Counted from the first letter of the stretch, positions 39,093 to 47,828 are shown. The stretch is DNA of 53,294 nt from Eggerthella sp. (GCA_030540085.1 JAUNWY010000009.1:1-53294); one strand, 5' to 3'. The notes: a model not told the origin generated them from the letters alone. Numbers and translations are program-made.

Positions 39093-40634
39093 ATGGCTAC
39101 CAATCGCTATATCGACACGCGCGGACGGTGTGCGGCTCCGGTCACTTTTACCGAAGCTGTGGTTAAGGGACTCGCCGAGGGCGGCGGACTCTTCGTCCCC
39201 GAAACGCTTCCCAAGCTGAGCCTGGAAAGTATCCTTTCATTGGCAGAAATCCCCTATGCCAAGCGCGCAGCCTTTATCTATCGCTCGTTCGGCATCGACC
39301 TGCCCGACACCAAGATCGATGAGCTCATGGACGCAACATACGGCGACCGATTCGATGATGAAGCGATATGCCCCATTACGTCACTCGACGAAAACACTCA
39401 CGTTCTCGAGCTGTGGCATGGTCCCACCAGCGCCTTTAAGGACATGGCGCTTCAGTGCCTGCCCCATTTCTTTAGCGCAAGCGCATCCCAGCTGCGCGAG
39501 CAGGGAAAACTGGAAAACACCTTCCTTATCCTGGTCGCCACTTCGGGCGACACCGGCAAAGCAGCTCTCGAAGGATTCCGTGACAAGGATGGTGTCCAGA
39601 TTGCGGTAATGTACCCCGACGGCGGCGTTAGCGACATCCAGTACAAGCAAATGGCAACCCAGGCAGGATCCAACGTTATGGTCTGGGCGGTAAAGGGCAA
39701 TTTCGACGACTGTCAAACGGGAGCCAAGAACGTTTTCGGAGACGAAGCATTTGCCGAAAAGCTGATGGAATCCAACCAGGTTGCCCTCTCTAGCGCCAAT
39801 TCCATTAACTGGGGCCGTCTGCTTCCTCAGGTGGTTTACTACGTTTCCAGCTACGCTGAACTGGTTGCCCAGGGCAAGCTCGAAGCCGGCAAGCCGCTTG
39901 ACGTCTGCGTTCCTACTGGCAATTTCGGTAACATCCTCGCTGCATGGTACGCAAAGCAGATCGGCACGCCTTTGGGCACCTTGTTCTGCGCAAGCAATGA
40001 AAACCGCGTTCTTACCGATTTCATCAATACTGGCAGCTACAACATCTCCGATCGCGAGTTCGTCCTGACCCCGTCCCCCTCGATGGATATCTTGGTTTCG
40101 TCAAACGTTGAGCGTCAGCTCTTCGAGCTCACAGGGCGTAACGCCGAAGCCATTGCAACGTGGATGGAAGAGCTCAAGGCAAACAAGTCTTTCACGGTCG
40201 ACGCCGAGACCCTCTCCAAGCTTCAGGCGGATTTCAAGTCGGATTCCGTCGATAGCGAAACATGCCTCAGCACCATCAAAGAGGTTCTCGATAAGCACAA
40301 CTATCTTATCGACCCCCATACCGCTGTTGCCTACAAGGTTGCAGAACGACTGCATGGCGAAAACCCGGTGCTTATCGCCTCTACCGCGCATTGGGCAAAA
40401 TTCGGCGAGAACGTATACCGCGCGCTGCACAACATAACACCCGGTCAGCCTTTGCCCGAATCCGTGGCTGAACTTAGCGGATGCGCTCTAAACGATCTTA
40501 TTGCCAACGAAGCGAACAGCCACAACATCCCCAAGGGCCTCGCAGAACTCGACTCGCTGCCCATTCGATTTAAAGACGTCATCGAGGGAAACACCTCCGC
40601 AATCGAAGAAGCCGTGCTCGATTTCCTGAAATAG
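39093..40634 (+). CDS. thrC: Threonine synthase
   Basis: PLP enzyme (fold type II) that converts O-phosphohomoserine to threonine. N-terminal TRGRCAAPVTFTEAVVKGLAEGGGLFVPE is the family's opening. Lys116 in HGPTSAFKDMALQ binds PLP, ATSGDTGKAALEGF binds the phosphate, and VPTGNFGNILAAWYAKQIG is the other phosphate loop. 513 residues, the longer bacterial/yeast-like class. I start at ATG 39093 (MATNRYIDTRG) with GAAAGATGG upstream rather than at ATG 39057. A TATACT hexamer at 39050-39055 could be its -10. It is transcribed alone. Confidence 0.95.
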   Translation: MATNRYIDTRGRCAAPVTFTEAVVKGLAEGGGLFVPETLPKLSLESILSLAEIPYAKRAAFIYRSFGIDLPDTKIDELMDATYGDRFDDEAICPITSLDENTHVLELWHGPTSAFKDMALQCLPHFFSASASQLREQGKLENTFLILVATSGDTGKAALEGFRDKDGVQIAVMYPDGGVSDIQYKQMATQAGSNVMVWAVKGNFDDCQTGAKNVFGDEAFAEKLMESNQVALSSANSINWGRLLPQVVYYVSSYAELVAQGKLEAGKPLDVCVPTGNFGNILAAWYAKQIGTPLGTLFCASNENRVLTDFINTGSYNISDREFVLTPSPSMDILVSSNVERQLFELTGRNAEAIATWMEELKANKSFTVDAETLSKLQADFKSDSVDSETCLSTIKEVLDKHNYLIDPHTAVAYKVAERLHGENPVLIASTAHWAKFGENVYRALHNITPGQPLPESVAELSGCALNDLIANEANSHNIPKGLAELDSLPIRFKDVIEGNTSAIEEAVLDFLK

Positions 40635-40655
40635 ACAAGCGCGTTAACCAACTCA

Positions 40656-40757
40656 AAAGCCCCTGCTCAACCGCATAAGCGATGCCCCATGAACTTGGAC
40701 TGGGAAACAATAATCCAAGTTTGAAAGGCACAGCTCAGCGGGAAAAGCAGGGGCTTT
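40656..40757. terminator. Bidirectional terminator with an accessory inner hairpin
   Basis: AAAGCCCCTGCT (40656-40667) pairs perfectly with AGCAGGGGCTTT (40746-40757) across 78 bases, and the interior contains a second perfect hairpin AACTTGGA (40692-40699) with TCCAAGTT (40714-40721). It lies between the convergent ends of thrC and the last Tad-locus gene. The size exceeds a simple terminator, so a small RNA is possible. Confidence 0.65.
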
Positions 40758-40759
40758 CT

Positions 40760-41332
40760 CTATCTTGTTTCTATCATTACAGTTGGAATAGTTTCACCAT
40801 TCTTGGAACAAGGGCTTTTCGCAAAGGAGATATTCACTATTACTTCCACTCCTTTCTCGAGACTCACGAGAGGCGTCTTTGCGTTGTCCCTAAAAGTCTC
40901 CTCGCACTCAACGGGCCCAATTCCGTCCACTCCGTTCGCCAACGGCTTCGATCCGTTTTCACGATTCCGCAAATCGGATATGTTTTCCCTCCCTCCCGAA
41001 GGCCTGAAGTCCAGCGCAGAGCTTCGTTCTGCGCCATCCTCCATAGTCGCAAACTGTCCATTTCGGTTTGGAGAAGCCTCTTCCGATTTCACCTCATCGT
41101 GCATAAATGAATGAAGGCAGTTATAGCAAGTGTCCATATCGGAAAAACAGCGAGCACCGCAAACGGGACACGTCTTCACTTCTAACCTCCGGGATGCCCG
41201 AATGCCCTTAGAGCTACTTTTTTGTTCGTTGCCGCATGCGTTCCCATTTGCCAATGGGATCTGCAAGACTTCTCCTTCGTTCAAATAGCCCTTCTCCTGC
41301 GGCAACTCACCAAAACTCATTTTCTGACGCAT
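40760..41332 (-). CDS. Zinc-ribbon protein at the end of the Tad locus
   Basis: 190 residues, not recognised as a known family. A zinc-ribbon-like knuckle pair is visible at about 55-72 (CPVCGARCFSDMDTCYNC). The rest is polar and probably flexible, with a possible small beta domain at the end (GVEVIVNISFAKS). No signal peptide or membrane segment. Start ATG at 41332 with GAGG seven bases upstream; ATG at 41320 overlaps the TGA of the DUF192 gene as ATGA and is an alternative. It is the last gene of the pilus transcript and is coupled to the DUF192 gene. Function unknown. Confidence 0.6.
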   Translation of the reverse strand: MRQKMSFGELPQEKGYLNEGEVLQIPLANGNACGNEQKSSSKGIRASRRLEVKTCPVCGARCFSDMDTCYNCLHSFMHDEVKSEEASPNRNGQFATMEDGAERSSALDFRPSGGRENISDLRNRENGSKPLANGVDGIGPVECEETFRDNAKTPLVSLEKGVEVIVNISFAKSPCSKNGETIPTVMIETR

Positions 41333-41670
41333 AGCTCAACCTCATCTCCTTTTTTAAACCAACCAACAACCCGATCCTCACCTGAGGACTCGCTCGAATC
41401 TTTCCCTGATGCCCTTCGCTCTAATACCGCATAAGCACCAGAGCATTTCCTCAATCGCCAGGGCGGCACATTCGCGTACGACTCCAGCACCCTCCCCTCC
41501 CTACTAATAAACGCAATGTCAATTGCATATCCCATGCCAAACGTATGAACAGCGTGACAAGGAGCAATCAAGAGAACCCCATCGCTTGATCGGCGAGAGA
41601 ACAAACCCATCAACCTATCCCGGAAGGTTGCCGCAAGGCAAAGCCGCCGCGTTCCTCTGTCATCAGCCAT
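41317..41670 (-). CDS. DUF192 family protein
   Basis: 117 residues with the DUF192 pattern: ATFRDRLMGLFSRR, GVLLIAPCHAVHTFGMGYAI, and DIAFISREGRVLESYANVPP. The fold is a small beta barrel of unknown function, often secreted in other bacteria, but no signal peptide is present here. It overlaps both neighbours (its ATG lies in the last codons of the upstream gene; its TGA is in the start of the zinc-ribbon gene), so it is part of the pilus transcript. Family members next to Tad loci are known in actinobacteria, but I cannot say what it does. Confidence 0.82.
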   Translation of the reverse strand: MADDRGTRRLCLAATFRDRLMGLFSRRSSDGVLLIAPCHAVHTFGMGYAIDIAFISREGRVLESYANVPPWRLRKCSGAYAVLERRASGKDSSESSGEDRVVGWFKKGDEVELCVRK

Positions 41671-42205
41671 TCGCGCTCCTCACATTCACAACCACGGAAG
41701 TACCCAATCCTACCGATTCGCAGCTAACCATCAACCAGCGAAACTCACCTTCTTCTTTAACAAAAGTCAAAACAGCTTCTTGTCCGCTCGGAACAGCTCG
41801 CCATCCCTTTTCTTCCAGCAAGGACCCAATTTCACCAATCGCGGTAATCCTGTCCTCTGGAAGCACGCAACCCGCAATCACCCCATCGTCAGAAAGTGAA
41901 TGCCAATCGCCCCATCCGTCAAGAACCTCGGCGTTGAAAGAATTTGGCGCATCCTGGTCGAACCTAGCCAGCACCTTATCGGGATCAAGGCGCAATATGC
42001 CCCCATCGGAATCGATAGCATCCGCAAGAACGACAGCAGAACCGGCAGAATGTCCAATCGAGTCACCGCTGGAACCGAATCCCAACCACGCAAGCAGCCA
42101 ACCACTTACAACGGCAGCAAAAACGCCTATGGCTATCAAAGCAATGGAATAGAAGGCACGCGGATAGAGTGCTTTCCGCATAAAAAGGCAAGGCTTCGTC
42201 ATCAT
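41663..42205 (-). CDS. Single-pass membrane protein of the Tad locus
   Basis: About 180 residues: a short basic start (MMTKPCLFMRKALYPRAF), one membrane segment (YSIALIAIGVFAAVVSGWLLAWLGFG), and an outside domain of about 130 residues rich in Asp and Gly. No known family recognised. The ATG at 42205 is one base after the TadE stop (TGACATG); the longer in-frame start is inside the TadE gene. There is no Glu+5 prepilin signature, so it is probably not a pseudopilin. It lies between TadE and DUF192 with overlapping ends and may be a pilus assembly or anchoring factor. Confidence 0.65.
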   Translation of the reverse strand: MMTKPCLFMRKALYPRAFYSIALIAIGVFAAVVSGWLLAWLGFGSSGDSIGHSAGSAVVLADAIDSDGGILRLDPDKVLARFDQDAPNSFNAEVLDGWGDWHSLSDDGVIAGCVLPEDRITAIGEIGSLLEEKGWRAVPSGQEAVLTFVKEEGEFRWLMVSCESVGLGTSVVVNVRSANG

Positions 42206-42206
42206 G

Positions 42207-42641
42207 TCAAAACACCAGCCCAGGCTTGTAAGCGGAAACCGATATTTGTTCTTCATGCCTAAGCGGAGGGAAGCTGACCCCGAAGACTCCCGAAAGCCGT
42301 CCCTTTCCGAAAAGCGTGGGTTCAAAATACATTTGGGCAGAAAAGGTCACCATACCCCCTTCAACGCCAGACGATGAAACTTGAAACTGCAAATTATCGC
42401 GAGAAAGCGACTCTTCCAGCTGGCTTTGAATTAGCCCGCAACTCTCACCTGTCCCCTGCTCGTAAGCCGGAGAAGCGGCGTAGGTGCATGCCGCGTTCCT
42501 AAATACGCGATCGAAGGAGGCACAATCAGAGAAAAAGAGGACAGCGTTTATTGCGACAAAAGCAACAGCAATCATTGCCGGAAAGGCGACAACAAACTCG
42601 ATCGTCATTTGACCTGAGGCCTTACGCGACATCACTCCCAT
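42207..42641 (-). CDS. TadE-like pseudopilin
   Basis: 144 residues with a class III prepilin-like start. After a short leader ending ASG, the mature part begins QMTIEFVVAFPAMIAVAFVAI, with Glu at +5, the signature needed by the prepilin peptidase. The remaining 100 residues are a beta-rich outside domain with two cysteines (about 60 and 70) that could form a disulfide. TadE/TadF proteins act as minor pilins in Flp pilus assembly. The start could be ATG 42641 or 42632; the latter overlaps the TGA of the upstream gene. Confidence 0.82.
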   Translation of the reverse strand: MGVMSRKASGQMTIEFVVAFPAMIAVAFVAINAVLFFSDCASFDRVFRNAACTYAASPAYEQGTGESCGLIQSQLEESLSRDNLQFQVSSSGVEGGMVTFSAQMYFEPTLFGKGRLSGVFGVSFPPLRHEEQISVSAYKPGLVF

Positions 42642-44770
42642 TGCCTCATCCCCGTCACACTCGAGGCAATTCCCCTCAAGGAATCAACGCCTTGCTGCAC
42701 CGCTTGAGTCAAACCCCCAGTAATTGCCTGAGGCAGAGCCACGGTCACAGGAACCTCGACCAACCCATCGAATATGACGATGGTGGCAATGGTGAATTCA
42801 CCGCCCAAATCGGCAATCGCGTCCATCGCAGCAGATTGAACGCAGGAAAGCGCACCGTCGATCCCACCATTTCCTTGAGACATCAACGCTGCCCCTTTTG
42901 CGGACAAGAGTCTGGCGGAAAACGCCGAATCATCAGCCTTCAAAACATGTTGAGAATTGACCAAAACGGCCTTTCTTGCGGCGAGATCAACAGGAGCAAA
43001 ACCGAAACCCGCAATAGTATCTTTCAGCGCGTCCGAGACCCAAGGCCCAAGGCCGCTAGCCCCCATAAGAGGAATACCGTTCAGAACCGATTCGATAGTT
43101 TCCAGTAACGCATCATGCCCTTGCGTATATACGCCAAGAAAACCTGACCACATCTGGAGGGCAAGCTTTGCAGCTCCGACCGCCGCTGAACCCTCGCCCG
43201 AGAGCCCATCGAGAAACGAGGTAACAACGTTTTTCCCTTCATCAGACGATTCCTTTACCAACGTTGCAGAAGAGAGGGCGACACGAGCGCCAAGACCCCC
43301 AACGCCCTCGGAAGAAACAAGAGACGAAGGAAAACGAGTTTGCGCTGTTCCTGTATCGGAAACAAGCGATATCACACCGTAATGGCCAGGAGGCGTAATG
43401 TCGATTCGCTGGCTGCAAGCCTCGACAAAGGCCTTGCCTACCGAATCAAGCAAACCTCCAGCCATATCTTTCGCCTGCTGGCTTAAAGGATCGAGCTCTT
43501 CTCTTGCTTTCTGATACTCATCCGCCGCTTTGGCCACCTTGTTGTAGTGATATTCGAAGCCGTTTTGGATCGACGAAGACGCCGCAGCAACCTTTCCCAT
43601 GCTGCTTGGAACAAATTTGCAATAAGGGCAAGGTGCGTAGGATCCTGCAACATCCATTTCCTGTATTGAGCCCATCCCATTCGAACCCTGAGCGAGCCCT
43701 GGGCACCCGTTCCAGGCGTGCAAAACCGAAAGTCCCTGCGCATCAATGGTTTTGGGGTATACCGTTTCGGTGTACAAGATCGTCGATCGCATTTCGTCGG
43801 TGTTCTTGGGCAGGCGGGGAAAGAACGCGTCGAAAGATGATTCCGTCTCATGAACGTAGCCCTGTCCAACAGTCTCTTGGGCATAAGCATAGAATCGTTT
43901 TCTCAAAGCAGAGTTCGACAGCTCATCCACCGATTGCCCGTTTGGAGCCTCGGTCTGATAACGAAGCCGGTAATACGTCTTTGCACGCTCCAAGGAGGCA
44001 CCGAAGCTCCAGGTGTCGACCGAAGAAAAGAATGGGTTATCGGAACCTGCCATTCCTGCGAGCTTCGCTGCTCGTTCGTACATGCAATACGCATCGGGAC
44101 TGATGGAATCATGCTCATACCCATACTGTTTCCACTCATTTGCCCGCTTTGCCGCCTCTTCAGCTTGTTCAGCAACATCCTCCAGGCAATCCCGCGATTG
44201 CTCCACTTCACTCAAAGCCTCATCCGAATCATGGAAAGAGGGCGAATCCCCCTTTTCCACCTCCCACGGAGAGAGAACGACAATCCCTTGATAATGAGCC
44301 CCGTCGGATAGCGATGAATTCGCCGAAAACACTTCCTGAGCCTTCACTGCGGCGATGAAAGGCAGAGCCTGAGCCAATCGGCCGAGCGATTCGTTTGCAG
44401 ATTCCGAAAAAGAATCTCGAGCCTTCTTGGTCTTTTGAGCCATTTCCAAAAACGTCTTCGATAAACCTGAGGCGGGGGGAACACAAGCGCAAACAACACT
44501 TAAACCGAGACACCCCGCGGTGGTGAGGGATAGCGACAGTATCACGGCATCGCTAATTCCAGCAACAAGATAAAATTCACCAACGGTATTCTCCGCTGCA
44601 AGAGCAGCAGCGTCAGCAACCTCCTGCACTCTCGACGAACAGCTGTTGATCTCATAAACACACGCGGCAGTAAAAATGAGCGAGATCGAAATAAGAAGAG
44701 CAAGGACCATCCCCACCGTCGAAAATCCCTCTTCTGCCCAAAAAAGAGAGGACGAACGCATTTTTTTCAC
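42632..44770 (-). CDS. Large TadG-like protein of the Tad locus
   Basis: 712 residues. After about 15 residues there is EEGFSTVGMVLALLISISLIF, a pilin-like hydrophobic helix preceded by Gly but with Gly instead of Glu at +5. Directly after it comes VADAAALAAEN, the Ala-rich segment typical of TadG proteins. A second hydrophobic stretch follows at about 90 (SDAVILSLSLTTAGCLGLSVVCAC). The rest is a long outside region with a CPYC pair near residue 390 and several amphipathic helices. The GTG at 44770 overlaps the previous stop as GTGA with AAGGAG six bases upstream. TadG usually has 150-600 residues and sometimes a von Willebrand domain, which I do not see here. Confidence 0.72.
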   Translation of the reverse strand: MKKMRSSSLFWAEEGFSTVGMVLALLISISLIFTAACVYEINSCSSRVQEVADAAALAAENTVGEFYLVAGISDAVILSLSLTTAGCLGLSVVCACVPPASGLSKTFLEMAQKTKKARDSFSESANESLGRLAQALPFIAAVKAQEVFSANSSLSDGAHYQGIVVLSPWEVEKGDSPSFHDSDEALSEVEQSRDCLEDVAEQAEEAAKRANEWKQYGYEHDSISPDAYCMYERAAKLAGMAGSDNPFFSSVDTWSFGASLERAKTYYRLRYQTEAPNGQSVDELSNSALRKRFYAYAQETVGQGYVHETESSFDAFFPRLPKNTDEMRSTILYTETVYPKTIDAQGLSVLHAWNGCPGLAQGSNGMGSIQEMDVAGSYAPCPYCKFVPSSMGKVAAASSSIQNGFEYHYNKVAKAADEYQKAREELDPLSQQAKDMAGGLLDSVGKAFVEACSQRIDITPPGHYGVISLVSDTGTAQTRFPSSLVSSEGVGGLGARVALSSATLVKESSDEGKNVVTSFLDGLSGEGSAAVGAAKLALQMWSGFLGVYTQGHDALLETIESVLNGIPLMGASGLGPWVSDALKDTIAGFGFAPVDLAARKAVLVNSQHVLKADDSAFSARLLSAKGAALMSQGNGGIDGALSCVQSAAMDAIADLGGEFTIATIVIFDGLVEVPVTVALPQAITGGLTQAVQQGVDSLRGIASSVTGMRQWE

Positions 44771-45393
44771 CGCTCGCTCCTTTCCGCAGTTGACCCATTC
44801 TGAGAAACCCACGCATCGGGATCCAGCCCCTGATCATTCCCAACCACCCAAGCGCTCTTGCTACGCGTCGAAACCGACACTTCCTGAACGAAATGCCCCT
44901 CACCATTCACCAAACCAAGGGAACGCGCACCGAAATCGAAAAATGGCAAAGGCTCGACCTGGTTCTTGATCGTCACCGTAACGATGTCGCTCTCCTCGCC
45001 ACCATCGAAACGAACCTCCCATGTGCACGCTCCCTCGTGAACATGAAAATTTTTCTGCTGCGGAACCGATCCCAGCCTTCTGATCACATACCCCTCATAA
45101 GCATCAAGCGAGTCACCTGATGGGCGTGTGGAAATAAGACGGCAGCCCTCCGATGCGGCAGATTGCATAACTACGTGGTTATAAAGAAGGATCCCGGGCT
45201 GAATCAAAAGCATCAGCATGAGAAGAATGACTGGTATCAGAAAGGCGCCCTCAACCGTCGACTGACCAGAGAAGAAACCGTAGACAAAAGCAAACCTTCC
45301 CCGTAAGACACCGGAGACAGACATTGCCAAACACAGCATCAGATGGCGAACGCATAAAGCCAGAGAGGCGAAGATCTCCCATAGTCTGCCCAT
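44767..45393 (-). CDS. TadE-like pseudopilin with a long leader
   Basis: 208 residues. A hydrophobic-to-basic stretch of about 42 residues precedes FSG, after which the mature part would start QSTVEGAFLIPVILLMLMLLI, with Glu at +5. A beta-rich outside domain of about 130 residues follows (GACTWEVRFDGGEESDIVTVTI). TadE proteins are minor pilins of the Flp pilus. It is coupled to the large TadG-like gene by a GTGA overlap and preceded by the two Flp-type genes. Confidence 0.82.
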   Translation of the reverse strand: MGRLWEIFASLALCVRHLMLCLAMSVSGVLRGRFAFVYGFFSGQSTVEGAFLIPVILLMLMLLIQPGILLYNHVVMQSAASEGCRLISTRPSGDSLDAYEGYVIRRLGSVPQQKNFHVHEGACTWEVRFDGGEESDIVTVTIKNQVEPLPFFDFGARSLGLVNGEGHFVQEVSVSTRSKSAWVVGNDQGLDPDAWVSQNGSTAERSER

Positions 45394-45404
45394 TTCATCC
45401 TTCC

Positions 45405-45602
45405 TTAGTACAGAAAAATGTCAGCCCAGGCCGCAGCCGCAACATTGCTCAAATGATGAGATGCCGACTGAAGTGCATGCTCGAGAACTAAACCAGATTC
45501 GAGCAGATTTGCTACAGCCCCCAAACCCACAATCATGGCAAGAAACGCCGCAAATACGATGGCGTATTCGACGCTTGATTGTCCTCTAAATCGCCCCATC
45601 AA
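45405..45602 (-). CDS. Small Flp-type pilin, canonical short leader
   Basis: 65 residues: MMGRFRG followed by QSSVEYAIVFAAFLAMIVGLG. The Gly before the cleavage site, Glu+5 and Tyr+6 are the exact features of a type IVb Flp prepilin. The mature protein would have 58 residues, with a hydrophobic N-terminal helix and a short amphipathic end. It may be a minor pilin or a second major one. It lies 28 bases after the flp gene on the same strand. Confidence 0.82.
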   Translation of the reverse strand: MMGRFRGQSSVEYAIVFAAFLAMIVGLGAVANLLESGLVLEHALQSASHHLSNVAAAAWADIFLY

Positions 45603-45630
45603 ACGTTCCCTGCACTCAGATCGAGCAAAC

Positions 45631-45909
45631 CTAGAGCCCGTTGATCCCCGAAGAGATCGCGTCCCATAATTCTTGGATTTTGGGACGAAATACCGTAATG
45701 GCGATAATTGCTATAACAACCAAAACGCCGACCAAGATTGCATATTCCGTGGTTCCTTGACCCGAGAGCGCCGCACGACTTCGCCTCATGTTCCAAAGAG
45801 CACGGGCCAATGAAGCATATGAGCAAGCTTCGCCTTTCATGCGATCCAGTGCATTTTCAATACGCGTCATCATCAATATGCGCTTATCCACCAGTACTTC
45901 CTTGTTCAT
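45631..45909 (-). CDS. flp: Flp-family major pilin candidate with a 50-residue leader
   Basis: 92 residues. The cleavage signature is at Gly50: mature part QGTTEYAILVGVLVVIAIIA with Glu+5 and Tyr+6, then a short end (VFRPKIQELWDAISSGINGL), 42 residues in all. The leader of 50 residues is charged and helical, far longer than the usual 7-25. AGGAGG stands a few bases before the ATG, the best ribosome-binding site of the locus, fitting a highly made subunit. It lies nine bases after tadC. Cleavage would need a TadV-type peptidase, which is not in the window. Confidence 0.85.
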   Translation of the reverse strand: MNKEVLVDKRILMMTRIENALDRMKGEACSYASLARALWNMRRSRAALSGQGTTEYAILVGVLVVIAIIAITVFRPKIQELWDAISSGINGL

Positions 45910-45918
45910 GTCTTCCTC

Positions 45919-46860
45919 CTAAAATCCTTCCATCAAATCAAGCATGATCGGACCCATCACCAGCACGAGCATGGCAGGCAAGATCAGCGTCGCCACAGGA
46001 AGCATCATTTTCACCGGCGCCTTCGCCACTCTCTCTTCAAGCTTGCTCTTCCTTATCGCTCGAGCCTCAACGGCAAGCAGGCTAAGGTTTTCTGCCATCG
46101 AAGTACCGAATCGAATGGACCTGATAACGTTTTCTGCGAATCTGTCGAAGAGCAAAGAATCATACGATCGCGCGATCTGACGTAACCCCTCGCTTCGATC
46201 GATAAGGCTATGGGCCCATTGCCTTTGCGCAGAACCTGCTACTTCACTCAGAGAACCCCCAAACGATTCGCAGTAAAGGAGCAGGGCTCTGTCGAACGAC
46301 ATACCGCTATTCAAGCCAAGTACTATCACTTCGATCATCTGGGAAAACTGCTGCTCAGCAGATAAGGCACGACAACGAACCTCTTCTTTGATCGCCCTTG
46401 ACAGCCCGTTCCAACCCCATATCGCTCCCGCAATTGCTCCAATGGCCGCAAGAAGTGGTGAAAAACACGCACCAAGCAAACCACCCGCAAGCAATCCGCC
46501 TATCGAAAAATAAATACGTGCGCATGCATAGCCATCCTCTGTTAACGCCCGACTAATCCCGGCCTTCTCGAACAAACAGGCATTTTTCGAGAAACCGCAC
46601 GAACCAATCTTCAGCAACGACAAAGGCAGATTATGCTCATCGACCGATAACTGAATCGCCTTCTCTATGAGCCATGAACTAAACCCTCCCGCTTCGAGAG
46701 AAACAGAAGATGCTCGCAACACCGATCCGCTCCCTAGGGCTTCTTTAGCTCGGTTTTTCCTCTGCACTTCGCGATGCCTCTCATAGAAGGCAAAGCCAAC
46801 GATCGCTCCGAAGCAGCAACCGGCACCTATCGAAACCGCAGATAACCAAACCGCCATCAT
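45919..46860 (-). CDS. tadC: TadC, inner-membrane platform protein of the Tad pilus
   Basis: 313-residue type II secretion GspF-type membrane protein. Membrane segments occur near the start (VWLSAVSIGAGCCFGAIVGF), in the middle (GGLLAGGLLGACFSPLLAAIGAIAG) and at the end (MMLPVATLILPAMLVLVMGP). The cytoplasmic F domain lies between them (FSQMIEVIVLGLNSGMSFDRAL, RFGTSMAENLSLLAVEARAI). TadB and TadC together form the platform on which TadA acts. The ATG overlaps the tadB stop as ATGA. Confidence 0.9.
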   Translation of the reverse strand: MMAVWLSAVSIGAGCCFGAIVGFAFYERHREVQRKNRAKEALGSGSVLRASSVSLEAGGFSSWLIEKAIQLSVDEHNLPLSLLKIGSCGFSKNACLFEKAGISRALTEDGYACARIYFSIGGLLAGGLLGACFSPLLAAIGAIAGAIWGWNGLSRAIKEEVRCRALSAEQQFSQMIEVIVLGLNSGMSFDRALLLYCESFGGSLSEVAGSAQRQWAHSLIDRSEGLRQIARSYDSLLFDRFAENVIRSIRFGTSMAENLSLLAVEARAIRKSKLEERVAKAPVKMMLPVATLILPAMLVLVMGPIMLDLMEGF

Positions 46861-47828
46861 GCAACCTCAACCCTCAATAGCCGTCGGACGATAGAAACTC
46901 CCAACACCTGCATCCCAATTGCGGTCATCAGCATGACAACACCAAGGGGACTTTCGAAAAATGGATCGAGAAACCCTGGAGAAAGAAGCGAGAACACCCC
47001 CACCAAGGCAAAGGGCATCGCAGTGACAATTTGCGCAGATAACTTCGCTTGGGCGGTTTGCGTCCTGAGATTTCTTTTCAACTCCAATTCATCGCAGACC
47101 GACTGACGAGCCGCCTCCAATATCCGCTGCATACTACCGCCGGTTTTATGCTGAATCTCCAACGATGTTGCTAGAAATGCCAATTCCGGCTCAGAATGCT
47201 CAGCCCTCATGACGGCCAAAGCTTGATGGACCCCACTGCCAGTTTCGAGATTTCCCTCAACCTCCGAGAAAAGCTCGCTAAGCGGCCCCTTGGTATGCTC
47301 TGCAACCTCGTGAACCGTTTGAGACAGCGAATAGCCGGTCTGAAAGCAAGCTTTCATTGACTGAAGCGCTTCGGGAATTTGCTCCCGCATCTCTTCCCTT
47401 CGCTGCTCGTTCCTCTTATTAACCCAGGCATTGAGGATAAGGAAAACACAAATCACGGAAGCAAAAGCGCCTATAGCGGAGAGCGAAATCACGTAAACAA
47501 GCACGAACGCAAAACCAGAGAATGCAAGAAGCACCGTTCCCATGGGAACGAGATCGGTGCGATACCCCAATCTACGGACTTCACCAACCATGCCCTTAAC
47601 GAACAAGCCAAGGGGGGTGAAGCGCAAACCAACCTTAGACAAACCCCCCAGAAAGGGAATTCCCTCTGCAAAAACACGGCCAATGGGACTTCCCCCTCCG
47701 GTTCTGTCAACCGCTCTCTGCGACCGCCACCGATCTAGCCCTTTTTCAAAAAGCCAGGAAAGCCCCAAGAGTCCAAACGCAAGCGCAAAACAAGAAGCGA
47801 CTGTTAATAGGATGCTTGACGTTTCCAC
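46857..47828 (-). CDS. tadB: TadB, inner-membrane platform protein of the Tad pilus
   Basis: 323-residue GspF-type protein. The N-terminal membrane segment is LLTVASCFALAFGLLGLSWLF, others are near 100-130 (TVLLAFSGFAFVLVYVISLS), and the C-terminal pair is MPFALVGVFSLLSPGFL and MLMTAIGMQVLGVSIV. The F domain QIPEALQSMKACFQTGYSL and TKGPLSELFSEVEGNLETG is in the middle. Start GTG at 47828, inside the last codons of tadA, with GAGGTGG upstream. It acts with TadC and the TadA ATPase to assemble Flp pili. Confidence 0.9.
   Translation of the reverse strand: METSSILLTVASCFALAFGLLGLSWLFEKGLDRWRSQRAVDRTGGGSPIGRVFAEGIPFLGGLSKVGLRFTPLGLFVKGMVGEVRRLGYRTDLVPMGTVLLAFSGFAFVLVYVISLSAIGAFASVICVFLILNAWVNKRNEQRREEMREQIPEALQSMKACFQTGYSLSQTVHEVAEHTKGPLSELFSEVEGNLETGSGVHQALAVMRAEHSEPELAFLATSLEIQHKTGGSMQRILEAARQSVCDELELKRNLRTQTAQAKLSAQIVTAMPFALVGVFSLLSPGFLDPFFESPLGVVMLMTAIGMQVLGVSIVRRLLRVEVA

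Noticed and set aside
45599..45826. A 75-residue frame overlapping the flp gene
   Set aside because: It is an out-of-frame reading of the certain Flp pilin gene, without motifs.
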